This document shows, in pieces, positions 9,232-18,245 of a stretch of DNA of 64,000 nucleotides (position 1 is its first letter; each line of letters starts with the position of its first letter). The stretch covers positions 1,240,001 through 1,304,000 of the forward strand of contig NZ_CP094828.1 of the NCBI RefSeq assembly GCF_022865125.1. Direction: 5' to 3'. This DNA is from Acuticoccus sp. I52.16.1 (GTDB lineage: Bacteria > Pseudomonadota > Alphaproteobacteria > Rhizobiales > Amorphaceae). The position numbers and the translations under genes are program-made. The notes below the pieces were generated by a model. That model did no database searches, was not told the origin of the DNA, and saw only the letters and a program-made list of their open reading frames with translations.

Positions 9232-10758
9232 ATGAATTTGAACCGACGCACCTTCATCGCCGGCACGGCCGCCGGCGTGGCCCTCACCGCCATGCCCTTC
9301 TCCAAGCTCCGCGCCGCGACCGGCGGCACGCTGACGATCGCACACGGCTACGACCCGCGGTCGCTGTGGCCGAACGACTTCACCGCCCAGGAGATGCTGA
9401 ACGCCGCCAACGCGATCACCGAATCGCTGTGCTGGGGCGACCCGGACACCGGCGATGTCCAACCGATCCTGCTGGAGAGCTTCGAGCAGCCCGAGCCGAA
9501 CAAGGTGGTCATGAAGGTGCGGCCGGGCATCTCCTTCACCAACGGCGAGCCGCTCGACGCCGACGCCGTCGTCAATTCGCTGACCGTCTTCGCCGACGTC
9601 GAACAGGCGCCGGCCTACGGTTTCTTCGGCCGGTCGATCGACAGTGTCACCAAGGTCGACGACATGACCGTGGAGCTGACCACCAAGGAGCCGTATCCCG
9701 CCATGGGCCTGCTGCTGGCCCAGGTCTACGTCACCCCGCCGAAATACTGGGCCGAGGTCGGCGTCGACGGGTTCCGCACCGCTCCCATCGGCACCGGCCC
9801 CTACAAGCTCGAGGAGTGGGTGCGCGACAACCGCCTCGTGATGGTCCCGAACGCCGACTATTGGGGCGAAAAGCCGGAGGGCGTGAGCGAACTCGTCTGG
9901 CGCCCGGTGCCGAACGACATGTCGCGCGCCGCCGGGCTCCAGGCGGGCGAGTTCGACATCGCCACCAACCTGCCGATCGCCGCCGTCGGCATGCTGAAGG
10001 GCGCCGGCATCGAGATCGTCGCGGTGCCGAGCTTCCGCATCTACATGCTGACCCTCTCCATGTTGCCGGAGGAGGAGAGCCCGCTGCACGACGTGCGCGT
10101 GCGTAAGGCGCTCAACTACGCGGTCGACAAGCAGGCGATCGTCGACGCCCTCTTCGGCGGCGAGGCGAAGGTGTTGAACGGCCAGCTCCTGCGCCCCGCC
10201 CAGGTCGGCTACGACGACAGCCTCTCGGACTATCCCTACGATGTCGAGAAGGCCAAGGCGCTGCTCGCCGAGGCCGGCTATCCGGACGGCTTCGAGATCC
10301 AGTTCAAGTTTCCCTCCGGCCGCTATGCCCAGGACCGCGAGGTCGCCGAGGCGGTCTCCGGCATGCTGTCCGAGGTCGGCGTCACCACCAGCATGGTGGC
10401 GTTGGAGGCGGGCGAGTTCCTGGCCCAGCTCGACGCCAAGAAGCTCGGCCCGCTCGCCATGCTGGGCACCGCCCCGGCCGACGATCCGGACGCGATGTTC
10501 GCCCAGTTCCGCTCCGACTGGCGCTATTCCTATACGCAGAGCCCGGAGCTCGACGCCCTGATCGACGCCGGTGCCAGCGAGATCGACCCGGAGAAGCGGG
10601 CCGAGATCTACGCCGAACTCAGCCAGCTGATGTTCGATCAGGCCTTCGTCCTCTACCTCTACCAGGGCGCGGATTTCTACGGCACCTCGCCCAAGGTGGA
10701 AGGCTTCGACCCGCGCGGTGACCAGCGATACCTGCTGGCCGGCATCGATCTGGCCTGA
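9232..10758 (+). CDS. ABC transporter substrate-binding protein, peptide/nickel family 5, Tat-type signal
   Basis: A 508-residue extracytoplasmic solute-binding protein of the DppA/OppA type. The N terminus NRRTFIAG, a hydrophobic stretch and LRAATGG make a twin-arginine signal with cleavage near residue 28. SBP family 5 landmarks follow: the LTIAHGYDPRSLWPND opening, MKVRPGISFTNGEPLDADAVV near 90, GTGPYKLEEW near 185, and VRKALNYAVDKQAIVDALFGG near 290. It would deliver ligand to the permeases at 15686-17493. It follows the first hydantoinase pair by 78 bases, which suggests the imported ligand is a cyclic amide or a short peptide-like compound that the enzymes hydrolyse (inference from context). 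Confidence 0.93.
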   Translation: MNLNRRTFIAGTAAGVALTAMPFSKLRAATGGTLTIAHGYDPRSLWPNDFTAQEMLNAANAITESLCWGDPDTGDVQPILLESFEQPEPNKVVMKVRPGISFTNGEPLDADAVVNSLTVFADVEQAPAYGFFGRSIDSVTKVDDMTVELTTKEPYPAMGLLLAQVYVTPPKYWAEVGVDGFRTAPIGTGPYKLEEWVRDNRLVMVPNADYWGEKPEGVSELVWRPVPNDMSRAAGLQAGEFDIATNLPIAAVGMLKGAGIEIVAVPSFRIYMLTLSMLPEEESPLHDVRVRKALNYAVDKQAIVDALFGGEAKVLNGQLLRPAQVGYDDSLSDYPYDVEKAKALLAEAGYPDGFEIQFKFPSGRYAQDREVAEAVSGMLSEVGVTTSMVALEAGEFLAQLDAKKLGPLAMLGTAPADDPDAMFAQFRSDWRYSYTQSPELDALIDAGASEIDPEKRAEIYAELSQLMFDQAFVLYLYQGADFYGTSPKVEGFDPRGDQRYLLAGIDLA

Positions 10759-10780
10759 CCCCACGGCACGCACACGGCCC

Positions 10781-10820
10781 GCGCCGGCCGGGGCCCCGGA
10801 ATCGGGTCCGCGGCCGGCGC
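10781..10820 (+). terminator. GC-rich hairpin after the substrate-binding protein gene
   Basis: Perfect 9-base arms GCGCCGGCC (10781-10789) and GGCCGGCGC (10812-10820), with a smaller CCCG/CGGG stem inside the loop, 22 bases after the stop codon. No run of T follows, so it may stabilise the 3' end of the binding-protein message rather than terminate. Confidence 0.45.
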
Positions 10821-10915
10821 ACTCCCAGCGCGGGGGATGGGCTGCGTCCCACGCGCCGGTGTTCTCAACTCCGGCACAATCGTTTCAAACATCAAGACGC
10901 TCAACGGAGGCATCG

Positions 10916-11842
10916 ATGTGCTATATGCGTGAGTTCCGCATTTTCGTCGCCGTCTACGAAGAGCGATCCTTTTCCGCCGCCGCCAAGCGCGAGAACGCGA
11001 CACAGTCGGCCGTCTCGCAGCGGATCCGGAAGCTGGAGGAGGTGCTCGCCGTGCGCCTCTTCAATCGCACCAGCCAGCGCGTCGAGCCGACGCCGGCGGG
11101 CACCGTCTACTACGAATACTGCGTCCAGCTGCTCGACAAATACAACGAGGCCAACGTCGCCCTGCAGCGGTTCCGCGGGGTGGAGGGGATCGTCAACGTC
11201 GGCATCCCGCCCTGGATGTCGCGCCATGTGGTGCCCAACATCCTCAGCCGCTTCATGGACGAGCATCCCAACGTCGTCGTCAACGTGATCGACGGCAACA
11301 GCACGCTCCTGTGCGAGATGGTGAGCCGCGGCGAACTCTCGCTGGCGGTCATCGCCGCGGCGGACCTGCGCGAGGAGGACAAGACGCTCGCGGTCGCCGA
11401 GGGTGTCCTCGTCTCACGCGGGCCGGGCATGCCGTGGAACACCGCGCGGTTGCCACGCGATCCGGCGGAGCTGGCCTCGATCCGCCTCATCATGCCCAAG
11501 CGCGGCCAGCCCTACCGCACGGTGGTCGACGCCTTCCTCGAGACGCACGGCGTGCGACCCAAGCAGGTGCTGGAGCTCGATTCGGTCTTCGGGACGCTCG
11601 GCCTCGTCGCCAAGGGCGACTGGCACACGATCCTGCCCGCATTCGTGCTCGCCGCCGACCCGGACCAGGAAGAATATACCATCCAGACGCTGACGGAGCC
11701 GCCGCACTTCCGCCTGTCCTGCGTCACCTCCACCAATGGCGACACCGCCGCATGCCGCTCCTTCATGCGCATGCTGGAGGGCGAGCTGTCGCGCATCACC
11801 CTCAATACCCTGCCCCTGTCGCGCCCCCTCGTCTCGGTGTGA
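10916..11842 (+). CDS. LysR family transcriptional regulator
   Basis: A 308-residue LysR-type regulator. The winged helix-turn-helix is at residues 1-65 (REFRIFVAVYEERSFSAAA, then SAVSQRIRKLEEVL and LFNRTSQRVEPTPAG). The remaining two-thirds is a periplasmic-binding-protein-like effector domain (VNVGIPPWMSRHVVPNILSRF onward). GGAGG ends 5 bases before the ATG at 10916. Unusually for the family it is not divergent from its neighbours: it sits between the binding-protein gene and the second hydantoinase pair, all on the plus strand. It probably controls the surrounding ABC and hydantoinase genes in response to the imported compound; this is inference from position. Confidence 0.92.
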   Translation: MCYMREFRIFVAVYEERSFSAAAKRENATQSAVSQRIRKLEEVLAVRLFNRTSQRVEPTPAGTVYYEYCVQLLDKYNEANVALQRFRGVEGIVNVGIPPWMSRHVVPNILSRFMDEHPNVVVNVIDGNSTLLCEMVSRGELSLAVIAAADLREEDKTLAVAEGVLVSRGPGMPWNTARLPRDPAELASIRLIMPKRGQPYRTVVDAFLETHGVRPKQVLELDSVFGTLGLVAKGDWHTILPAFVLAADPDQEEYTIQTLTEPPHFRLSCVTSTNGDTAACRSFMRMLEGELSRITLNTLPLSRPLVSV

Positions 11843-11883
11843 CGACGGGAAGCGCCGGACGGGACCACCCCGAAGGATCCGCC

Positions 11884-13527
11884 ATGGATACCCACGCGCC
11901 GTCAACGCTCAGCTCGATCGACCTGCAGATCCAATGGAGCCGCCTCATCTCCATCATGGACGAGGCGGACGTCGCGATGCTGCAATCGGCCTTCTCGACG
12001 ATCGTCAGCGATTCGCGCGACTATGCGGTGATCCTGCTCGACAGCCAGGCACGCTCCATCGCCCAGGCGCAGGTCTGCGTGCCGGCGTTCACGACGTCCC
12101 TCCCCGTCGCCGCGCGCACCATGCTCGCCGAGTATCCGCCCGAGACGCTCCAGCCCGGCGACGTGCTCATCACCAACGACCCGTGGATCTGCCACGGCCA
12201 CCTGCCGGACTTCTACGTCATCGTCCCGATGTTTCACGCCGGCGAGATCTTCGCCTACTACGCCGCCGCCGCCCATATGTCCGACATCGGCGGCCGGCTG
12301 GACGAACTGATCGCACGCGACGTGTTCGAAGAGGGGCTGCGCGTTCCCCCCAGCAAGCTCTACGAGGCGGGCGTCCCCAACCGCCAGCTCTTCCGCATCA
12401 TCGAGAACAACGTGCGTCATCCGCGCCTGGTCCTGGGCGATGTCGGCGCGATGGTGGGCGCCGGCAAGGTCGTGGCCGACCGCTGCGCCGAGTTCATCGC
12501 CGATTATGGCCCCACCTCGATCGACATGGTCGGTGCCGAGATCCTCTCCCGGTCGGAGACGGCGATGCGCGAGGCGATCGCCGCACTTCCCGACGGCGTC
12601 TACCGCAAGGAGGTCGACGCGGACGGGTTCGGCGAGCCGGTCCACATCGCGCTGAAGCTGACGATCGCCGGCGACACCCTGGAGATGGACTTCGCCGGGT
12701 CGAGCCCGCAGCGTGAGGGCGCGTCTATCAACTGCGTCTACAACGTCACCCACGCGCACTCGATCTTCGCGTTGAAGTGCGCCTTCCTGCCGGACCTTCC
12801 CAACAACGAAGGCCTCTACGCGCCGATCACCACGGTGGCGCCGCTCGGCTCGGTGCTCAACGCGCGCTTCCCCGCCCCGGTGAAGGCTCGCTCGATGACG
12901 AGCTTCCACCTCCACACCGCGATCTTCGGCGCCATGGTCGGCATCGTTCCCGATCAGGTGCAGGCGGCGGCCGGATCGTTCTGGGTGATGGCCTGCACCG
13001 GGGTCGACGACGAGGGCGAGCCCTTCGCCATTCACGTCCTGCCCAACGGCGGCACCGGCGCGGTCTCCTACGCGGACGGCCAGCCGACCATGTCCTTCCC
13101 CGGCCAGGGCACGATCACGCCCGCCGAAATCATCGAGAACCGCGGGCCGATGCTGGTGAAGGAGCGCTCGCTGCGCGAGGGGTCCGGCGGCGCGGGGCGC
13201 CGGCGCGGGGGCCTCGGCCAGACGATCCGCCTCACCACGCTGGGCGACGCGCAAGCCCGCGTCACGTTGCGGGCCGACAAGGTCACCTACCCGCCGACCG
13301 GACTGGAAGGCGGCGGCCTGGGCGGTGCGGGCAAGGTGGAACTCGACGGCAAGCCCTTCCCGCTCGACCCGTTCATCCTGAAGCCCGGCCAGGAGCTGGC
13401 GCTGCACCTGCCGGGCGGCGGCGGATACGGCGACCCCACCGCGCGCGACAAGGCCGCCCTGAAGCACGATGTCGACATGGGCTTCGTCTCCCCGGCCGAC
13501 GCCACCACCATCTACGGAGGCCTCTGA
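11884..13527 (+). CDS. hyuB: Hydantoinase B family protein, second copy
   Basis: About 547 residues. Family landmarks are SSIDLQIQWSRLISIMDEA at the N terminus, ITNDPWICHGHLPDFYVIVPMF at the metal-site block (here NDPW in place of the first copy's NDPY), AAAHMSDIGGR near residue 130, and SGGAGRRRGGLG plus LHLPGGGGYGDP near the C terminus. ATG at 11884 comes 41 bases after the LysR stop. Its A subunit follows 3 bases after the stop, so here the order is B then A, opposite to the first pair. That reversed order and the limited similarity argue that this pair was not made by a recent tandem duplication. Confidence 0.92.
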   Translation: MDTHAPSTLSSIDLQIQWSRLISIMDEADVAMLQSAFSTIVSDSRDYAVILLDSQARSIAQAQVCVPAFTTSLPVAARTMLAEYPPETLQPGDVLITNDPWICHGHLPDFYVIVPMFHAGEIFAYYAAAAHMSDIGGRLDELIARDVFEEGLRVPPSKLYEAGVPNRQLFRIIENNVRHPRLVLGDVGAMVGAGKVVADRCAEFIADYGPTSIDMVGAEILSRSETAMREAIAALPDGVYRKEVDADGFGEPVHIALKLTIAGDTLEMDFAGSSPQREGASINCVYNVTHAHSIFALKCAFLPDLPNNEGLYAPITTVAPLGSVLNARFPAPVKARSMTSFHLHTAIFGAMVGIVPDQVQAAAGSFWVMACTGVDDEGEPFAIHVLPNGGTGAVSYADGQPTMSFPGQGTITPAEIIENRGPMLVKERSLREGSGGAGRRRGGLGQTIRLTTLGDAQARVTLRADKVTYPPTGLEGGGLGGAGKVELDGKPFPLDPFILKPGQELALHLPGGGGYGDPTARDKAALKHDVDMGFVSPADATTIYGGL

Positions 13528-13530
13528 GCC

Positions 13531-15654
13531 ATGGCCGACATGCCCTTCACATCCGGCGGCCGTCCCGACTGGCGCCTCGGCTTCGATATCGGTGGCACCT
13601 TCACCGATATCGTCCTCGTCGACGCGGCGTCCGGCCAGGCCCACCTCGGCAAGAGCCTCACGACGCCCGACGACCCGAGCCGCGGCGTCGCCGATGGTGT
13701 CGCGCCGCTGTTCGCGCGCCTCGGCATCGCCGGCGCAGACGTCGCCACCGCGATCCACGCGACCACGCTGATCACCAACGCGCTGATCGAGCGGAAAGGC
13801 GCCAAGACGGCGCTGCTCGCAACCGCGGGCTTCCGCGACACGCTCGAGATGGCGACCGAGCTGCGCTACGACAACTACGCCATTGCGCTACCGATGCCGG
13901 AGCCCCTCGTCCCCCGCTCCCTGCGCTTCGACGTCCCCGAACGGCTCGACCGCGACGGCAACGTCCTCACGCCGCTCGACGAGGACGCCGTGCGCGCCAT
14001 CGCCGCGACGCTGAAGGCGGAGGGAGTGGAGACGGTCGCCATCGTCTTCCTGCATTCCTTCCGCAACGCCGCGCACGAAGAGCGTGCGGCCGCCATCGTC
14101 CGCGAGGCCTGCCCCGGCATCCTCGTCAGCCTGTCGAGCCATGTCTCGCCGGAGATCCGGGAGTACGAGCGGTCGGTGACGACGGCCGCCAACGCCTTCG
14201 TGCAACCGCTGACCCCGCGCTACATCGACCGTGCGCTGGAAGGGCTCGCCACGTCCGGTTACGCCAACCCGCTTTACGTGATGGCCTCCTCCGGCGGAAT
14301 CGCCAGCGCGGAAGTCGCCAAGGACCTGCCGATCCGGTTGCTGGAATCGGGTCCGACCGCCGGCGTCATGGCGGCGATCTACTACGGAAGGGCAATGGGG
14401 ATCGGCGAGCTGGTCACCTTCGACATGGGCGGCACCACCGCCAAGATCGGCCTCATCTCCGACTACAAGGCGCAGAAGTCGAACGTCTTCGAGGTCGGCC
14501 GGGTGTCGCGCTTCCAGAAGGGCAGCGGCCTGCCGGTGCGCATCCCGATGGTGGAGCTGATCGAGATCGGTGCCGGCGGCGGCTCCATCGCCAAGGCGAA
14601 CAAGGTCGGTCTCCTGGAGGTCGGCCCTGAGAGCGCGGGGGCCGCGCCAGGCCCCGCCTGCTACGGCCGCGGCGGCACCAGGCCCACGGTGACCGACGCC
14701 AACGTCGTGCTCGGCTACCTCAATCCGGACTATTTCCTCGGCGGCGAGATGACACTCGACGCAGCGGCGGCCCAGGCGGCGGTCGCCTCCCTCGCCGCGA
14801 CGCTCGGCGAGGCGCCGGCGACCTGCGCGCGTGGCATCGCCTCCATCGTCAACCAAAACATGCTGGCGGCGAGCAAGATCCACATCGCCGAGCGGGGGGC
14901 CGACCCGCGCAGGCTCTACCTGTTCGCCTTCGGCGGCGCCGGGCCGGCGCATGCCTACGAACTCGCCCGTTCGCTCCACATGAAGGGCGTGATCGTCCCG
15001 CCGGGCGCCGGCGCGACGTCGGCGATGGGCCTCGTGACGACGCCGGTCTCGTTCGACTTCGCCCGCTCGTTCATGGTCCGCCTCGACAAGGCCGACCCGG
15101 ACGAGCTGACGGCCGTGTACGCGCAGATGGCGGCCGAGGGCGCAGAGATGATGGCCCAGGCCGGCGTCGCCCCGCACGATGTCGTCGTCGAGCGCTCGAT
15201 GGACCTGCGCCATGCCGGTCAGGGCTACCAGGTCGCCGTGTCGATGCCGGAGGGCGCCATCGACCGGGCGATGCTGGCGGACATGGGACCCCGCTTCTAC
15301 ACCGCCCACGAGGAGCGCTTCGGCCACGCCCACAGGATGATCCCGGCCGAACTCGTCACCTGCCGCGTGACCGTCTCCGGCCGCGCGGCGGCGATCCCCG
15401 TCCCCGATATCGCGGTGACCGACACCCCGGCTCCGCCCGTGAAGGCGATCCGCAAGGTCTATTTTCCGGAGGCCGGCGGCGAGGTCGATACCCCCGTCTT
15501 CGAGCGCAGCCGGCTTTGCCACGGCCACCGGATCGAGGGTGCCGCCGTCATCGAGGAGCGCGAATGCACCATCGTCGCGGGGCCGTCGGCGGTCACCACG
15601 ATCGACCGGTTCGGCAGCGTCGTCATGAACCTCGCGCCGGGCGGGCGCGCATGA
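13531..15654 (+). CDS. hyuA: Hydantoinase/oxoprolinase family protein, subunit A, second copy
   Basis: A 707-residue A subunit. RLGFDIGGTFTDIVLVD near residue 16 is the first phosphate loop; HATTLITNALIERKG near 73, ESGPTAGVMAAIYYG near 272, FDMGGTTAKIGLI near 297, EIGAGGGSIAKANKVG near 349 and GAAPGPACYGRGG follow. FGGAGPAHAYELAR near 470 is the usual late glycine-rich block. It should form an ATP-dependent complex with the B subunit 3 bases upstream. The next gene, an ABC permease, starts 31 bases later, so enzyme and transporter are probably on one message. Confidence 0.93.
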   Translation: MADMPFTSGGRPDWRLGFDIGGTFTDIVLVDAASGQAHLGKSLTTPDDPSRGVADGVAPLFARLGIAGADVATAIHATTLITNALIERKGAKTALLATAGFRDTLEMATELRYDNYAIALPMPEPLVPRSLRFDVPERLDRDGNVLTPLDEDAVRAIAATLKAEGVETVAIVFLHSFRNAAHEERAAAIVREACPGILVSLSSHVSPEIREYERSVTTAANAFVQPLTPRYIDRALEGLATSGYANPLYVMASSGGIASAEVAKDLPIRLLESGPTAGVMAAIYYGRAMGIGELVTFDMGGTTAKIGLISDYKAQKSNVFEVGRVSRFQKGSGLPVRIPMVELIEIGAGGGSIAKANKVGLLEVGPESAGAAPGPACYGRGGTRPTVTDANVVLGYLNPDYFLGGEMTLDAAAAQAAVASLAATLGEAPATCARGIASIVNQNMLAASKIHIAERGADPRRLYLFAFGGAGPAHAYELARSLHMKGVIVPPGAGATSAMGLVTTPVSFDFARSFMVRLDKADPDELTAVYAQMAAEGAEMMAQAGVAPHDVVVERSMDLRHAGQGYQVAVSMPEGAIDRAMLADMGPRFYTAHEERFGHAHRMIPAELVTCRVTVSGRAAAIPVPDIAVTDTPAPPVKAIRKVYFPEAGGEVDTPVFERSRLCHGHRIEGAAVIEERECTIVAGPSAVTTIDRFGSVVMNLAPGGRA

Positions 15655-15685
15655 GGGGCGGCGAGGCCTCCCGCAGGGCCGGTCC

Positions 15686-16603
15686 ATGCTGAACTATCTC
15701 GCCAGACGCGTCGGCCTGACGGTCGTCTCGCTCGCGGGCGTCCTCCTGATCTCGTTCGTGCTGACGCGCATGACCGGCGATCCGACGAGCCTCCTGCTGC
15801 CGGTCGACGCCACGGACGAGGCGCGGGCGGCGCTGCGCGCGCGGCTCGGTCTCGACCAGCCCTACGTGACCCAGTTCATCCGCTACGTCGGTGACGCGCT
15901 CACCGGCGACTTCGGCAATTCGCTGCGGTTTTCCGAGCCGGTGACGAAGCTTCTCTTCGAGCGGCTCGGCGCGACCTTCGAGCTGGCGGGGGCGACGATC
16001 GCGCTGGCGCTCGCCGTCGGCATCCCTTCCGGCATCGTCGCCGCCTACTGGCAGCGCACCCCGGCCGACACCGGGCTGCAATCCGTCGCGGCGTTCGCCC
16101 AGGCCGTGCCGACCTTCTACTGGGGTATCCTCGGCATCCTCGTCTTCTCCGTCTGGCTCGGCTGGCTGCCGACGGGGGGGCGCGGGACGCTGGCGCACCT
16201 CGTCCTTCCGGCGGTTACCCTCGCATCCACCATCATCGCTCTCATCATGCGCATCATGCGCTCGTGCATGCTGGACGTGCTGCGCCAGGATTATATCCGC
16301 ACCGCGCGCGCCAAGGGCGTCTCGGAGTTCGCGGTGGTGATCAAGCACGCCGGGCGCAACGCGGTGATCCCGCTGGTGACGGTGATCGCGTTGCAGTGCG
16401 GTGTCCTCATCGGCGGCGTGGTGGTGACGGAGACGGTGTTCTCGTGGCCGGGGATCGGCCGCCTCGCCATCCAGGCCATCTATGCGCGCGACTACCCGGT
16501 GGTGCAGATCGTCGTGATCTTCTTCGCGGTGGTCTTCGTCGTCCTCAACCTCCTCGCCGACCTCCTGTCGGCGCTGCTCGACCCCAGGATACGGCTGTCA
16601 TGA
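15686..16603 (+). CDS. ABC transporter permease, DppB type
   Basis: A 305-residue inner-membrane permease of the peptide/nickel importer class. It has the DppB-type opening (MLNYLARRVGLTVVSLAGVL as first membrane span), a periplasmic loop with RARLGLDQPYVTQFIRYVGDALTGDFG, and about five further spans. The ATPase-coupling loop is seen as ARAKGVSEFAVVIKHAGRNA, close to the EAA consensus. WPGIGRLAIQAIYARDYPVVQ is typical of the C-terminal third. It overlaps the next permease by four bases (ATGA), which couples their translation. Its partners are the fused ATPase at 3108-4976 and the binding protein at 9232. Confidence 0.95.
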   Translation: MLNYLARRVGLTVVSLAGVLLISFVLTRMTGDPTSLLLPVDATDEARAALRARLGLDQPYVTQFIRYVGDALTGDFGNSLRFSEPVTKLLFERLGATFELAGATIALALAVGIPSGIVAAYWQRTPADTGLQSVAAFAQAVPTFYWGILGILVFSVWLGWLPTGGRGTLAHLVLPAVTLASTIIALIMRIMRSCMLDVLRQDYIRTARAKGVSEFAVVIKHAGRNAVIPLVTVIALQCGVLIGGVVVTETVFSWPGIGRLAIQAIYARDYPVVQIVVIFFAVVFVVLNLLADLLSALLDPRIRLS

Positions 16604-17493
16604 GCGAGATGCCGTCCACGGCGGCGCCCGCGCGTGCCGCGCCCGGTCGCCCCCTCGCGTTCCTGCGTGAGTTGAAGCGCCCGGCGGTCGCGGTCAGCGT
16701 CCTGTGCCTCATGCTGCTCGTCGTCTGCGCCGCGGTGCCGGGCCTGATCGCGCCGGCGGACCCGTACAAGCAGAGCCTCATGCAGCGCTTCGCCGAACCG
16801 ATCTTCATGAGCGACAGGCAGAGCGGCTACATCCTCGGCGGCGACCAGGTCGGCCGCGACATCCTCTCGCGCATGATCTACGGCGCACGGATGACGCTCT
16901 TCATCAGCCTCGGCGCGGTGGCGATCGCGGGATCGATCGGCACCTTCCTCGGCATCGTCGCCGGCTATTTCGGCGGCTGGATCGACAGCGTCGTCCAGCG
17001 TGTCATCGACATGCTGCTCGCCTTTCCGATCATCCTCCTCGTGATCGCTTTGGTGACGATCGTCGGATCGTCGGTCCCCGCGCTGATCCTGATCATGGGG
17101 TTCGCCTCCTGGCCGCAGTTCGCGCGGATCGCGCGCGCGTCCGTGCTGCAGGTGAAGGGGCTCGATTATATCGAGGCGGCCCGTGCGATCGGCGCACGCG
17201 ACAGCCGGATCCTGAGCCAGCACATCCTGCCGAACATCCTGTCCGCGCTGATCGTCTTCACCACGTTCGAGATCTCGCGCATGATCCTGATCGAGGCGAC
17301 GCTGAGCTTCCTCGGCATCGGCGTGCAGCCGCCGACGCCGACCTGGGGCGGGATGATCTCGGAAGGCCAGCAATATCTCTACATGTCGTGGTACGCCTCG
17401 TTTTTCCCCGGCCTCGCGATCGCCGCCACGATCCTGGTATTCAACACGCTGGGCGACGCTCTGCGCGACGCACTCGATCCCCGGATGGACTGA
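16600..17493 (+). CDS. ABC transporter permease, DppC type
   Basis: A 297-residue permease, second half of the heterodimeric channel. After a charged N terminus there is one span, then a periplasmic stretch with HDFGRDILSR-like text (GGDQVGRDILSRMIYGARM), which is the DppC hallmark. Four more spans follow, and the EAA loop reads EAARAIGARDSRILSQHILPN. LSFLGIGVQPPTPTWGGMI near residue 230 is another family signature. The start ATG at 16600 overlaps the stop of the upstream permease. A hairpin at 17499-17518 directly follows the stop and may end the operon. Confidence 0.95.
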   Translation: MSEMPSTAAPARAAPGRPLAFLRELKRPAVAVSVLCLMLLVVCAAVPGLIAPADPYKQSLMQRFAEPIFMSDRQSGYILGGDQVGRDILSRMIYGARMTLFISLGAVAIAGSIGTFLGIVAGYFGGWIDSVVQRVIDMLLAFPIILLVIALVTIVGSSVPALILIMGFASWPQFARIARASVLQVKGLDYIEAARAIGARDSRILSQHILPNILSALIVFTTFEISRMILIEATLSFLGIGVQPPTPTWGGMISEGQQYLYMSWYASFFPGLAIAATILVFNTLGDALRDALDPRMD

Positions 17494-17498
17494 CGTTC

Positions 17499-17518
17499 CC
17501 CGCGCGCCGCTGCGCGGG
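17499..17518. terminator. Hairpin between convergent permease and haemoglobin genes
   Basis: CCCGCGC-6-GCGCGGG, a perfect 7-base stem starting 6 bases after the permease stop and 34 bases before the haemoglobin stop. It could serve both directions, but neither side has a run of T. Confidence 0.4.
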
Positions 17519-17551
17519 CGGGCCCCGGCGCCGCTTCCGTCCGACCGGGGG

Positions 17552-17992
17552 TCAGCCGGTCGCTCGGCGGGCGTCGTGGGGGTTGCCGGGCTGGTTGCGC
17601 ATCCAGTCGGCGAGCTTGGCCATGTTGGCGTAGAGTTCGAGCCGCGCGGGACCGTCGGCGACCGCCACCGCGAGCGCGGTGCGCATGCACTCCAGCCACG
17701 CGTCGCGTTCGGCCTCGCCGATCGGCACGTGCATGTGCCGCGCACGCATCCGCGGGTGGCCCTTTTGCGGCGAGTACAGCGCCGGGCCGCCGGTCCACTC
17801 GGACAGGTAGCGCTTCAGGTCGGCCTTCGTGGGGCCGAGGTCCGGGGCATGCAGGGCGCGCAGCGCGGCCGCGTCCGGGAGGCTGTCCATCTGCTTGTAG
17901 AACGTCTCCACCAGATGATCGATCGCCGCCGCGCCGCCCAGACGGTCGAACAAGGTCGATCGTGTCTGGGCGACGTCCTCGCTGGAATTCAC
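17552..17992 (-). CDS. Group II truncated haemoglobin
   Basis: A 146-residue 2-on-2 globin. RLGGAAAIDHLVETFYKQM is the start of helix B, with Tyr at B10; the proximal heme ligand is in HPRMRARHMHVPIGEAE, and the Trp of RDAWLECMRTAL is the G8 Trp diagnostic of group II. Such proteins bind oxygen or nitric oxide and are linked to NO or peroxide detoxification in the cytoplasm. The GTG at 17992 is chosen because GGAGGAGGG lies about 6 bases upstream; an upstream ATG at 18067 would add 25 residues of unlike sequence. It is a single-gene unit between two convergent or divergent neighbours. Confidence 0.9.
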   Translation of the reverse strand: MNSSEDVAQTRSTLFDRLGGAAAIDHLVETFYKQMDSLPDAAALRALHAPDLGPTKADLKRYLSEWTGGPALYSPQKGHPRMRARHMHVPIGEAERDAWLECMRTALAVAVADGPARLELYANMAKLADWMRNQPGNPHDARRATG

Positions 17993-18143
17993 GTCCGGCC
18001 CTCCTCCTGCGCTGTCCCGGACCGCGGCCGGGACAGGGCAGGTATCGCCCATCTCGCGCGACGGCAAGGTGCCCGGCGCGCCCCCGCCGCCCCCGCTCGA
18101 AGGTCTGGCGCGGGGATGGGGAGTGTGGCATCACCACCCGGCC

Positions 18144-18233
18144 GGGCGGGTGGCCGAGTGGTTTAAGGCAGCGGTCTTGAAAACCGCCGTACGTTCACGC
18201 GTACCGTGGGTTCGAATCCCACCCCGCCCGCCA
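18144..18233 (+). tRNA. tRNA-Ser (anticodon UGA)
   Basis: The acceptor GGGCGGG (18144-18150) pairs with CCCGCCC (18223-18229), followed by discriminator G and an encoded CCA (18231-18233). The anticodon stem GCGGT/ACCGC holds loop CTTGAAA with TGA at 18178-18180. A long variable arm (class II tRNA) and a T arm GTGGG/CCCAC around TTCGAAT complete the cloverleaf. Confidence 0.97.
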
Positions 18234-18245
18234 TCGCCGCGCGGA

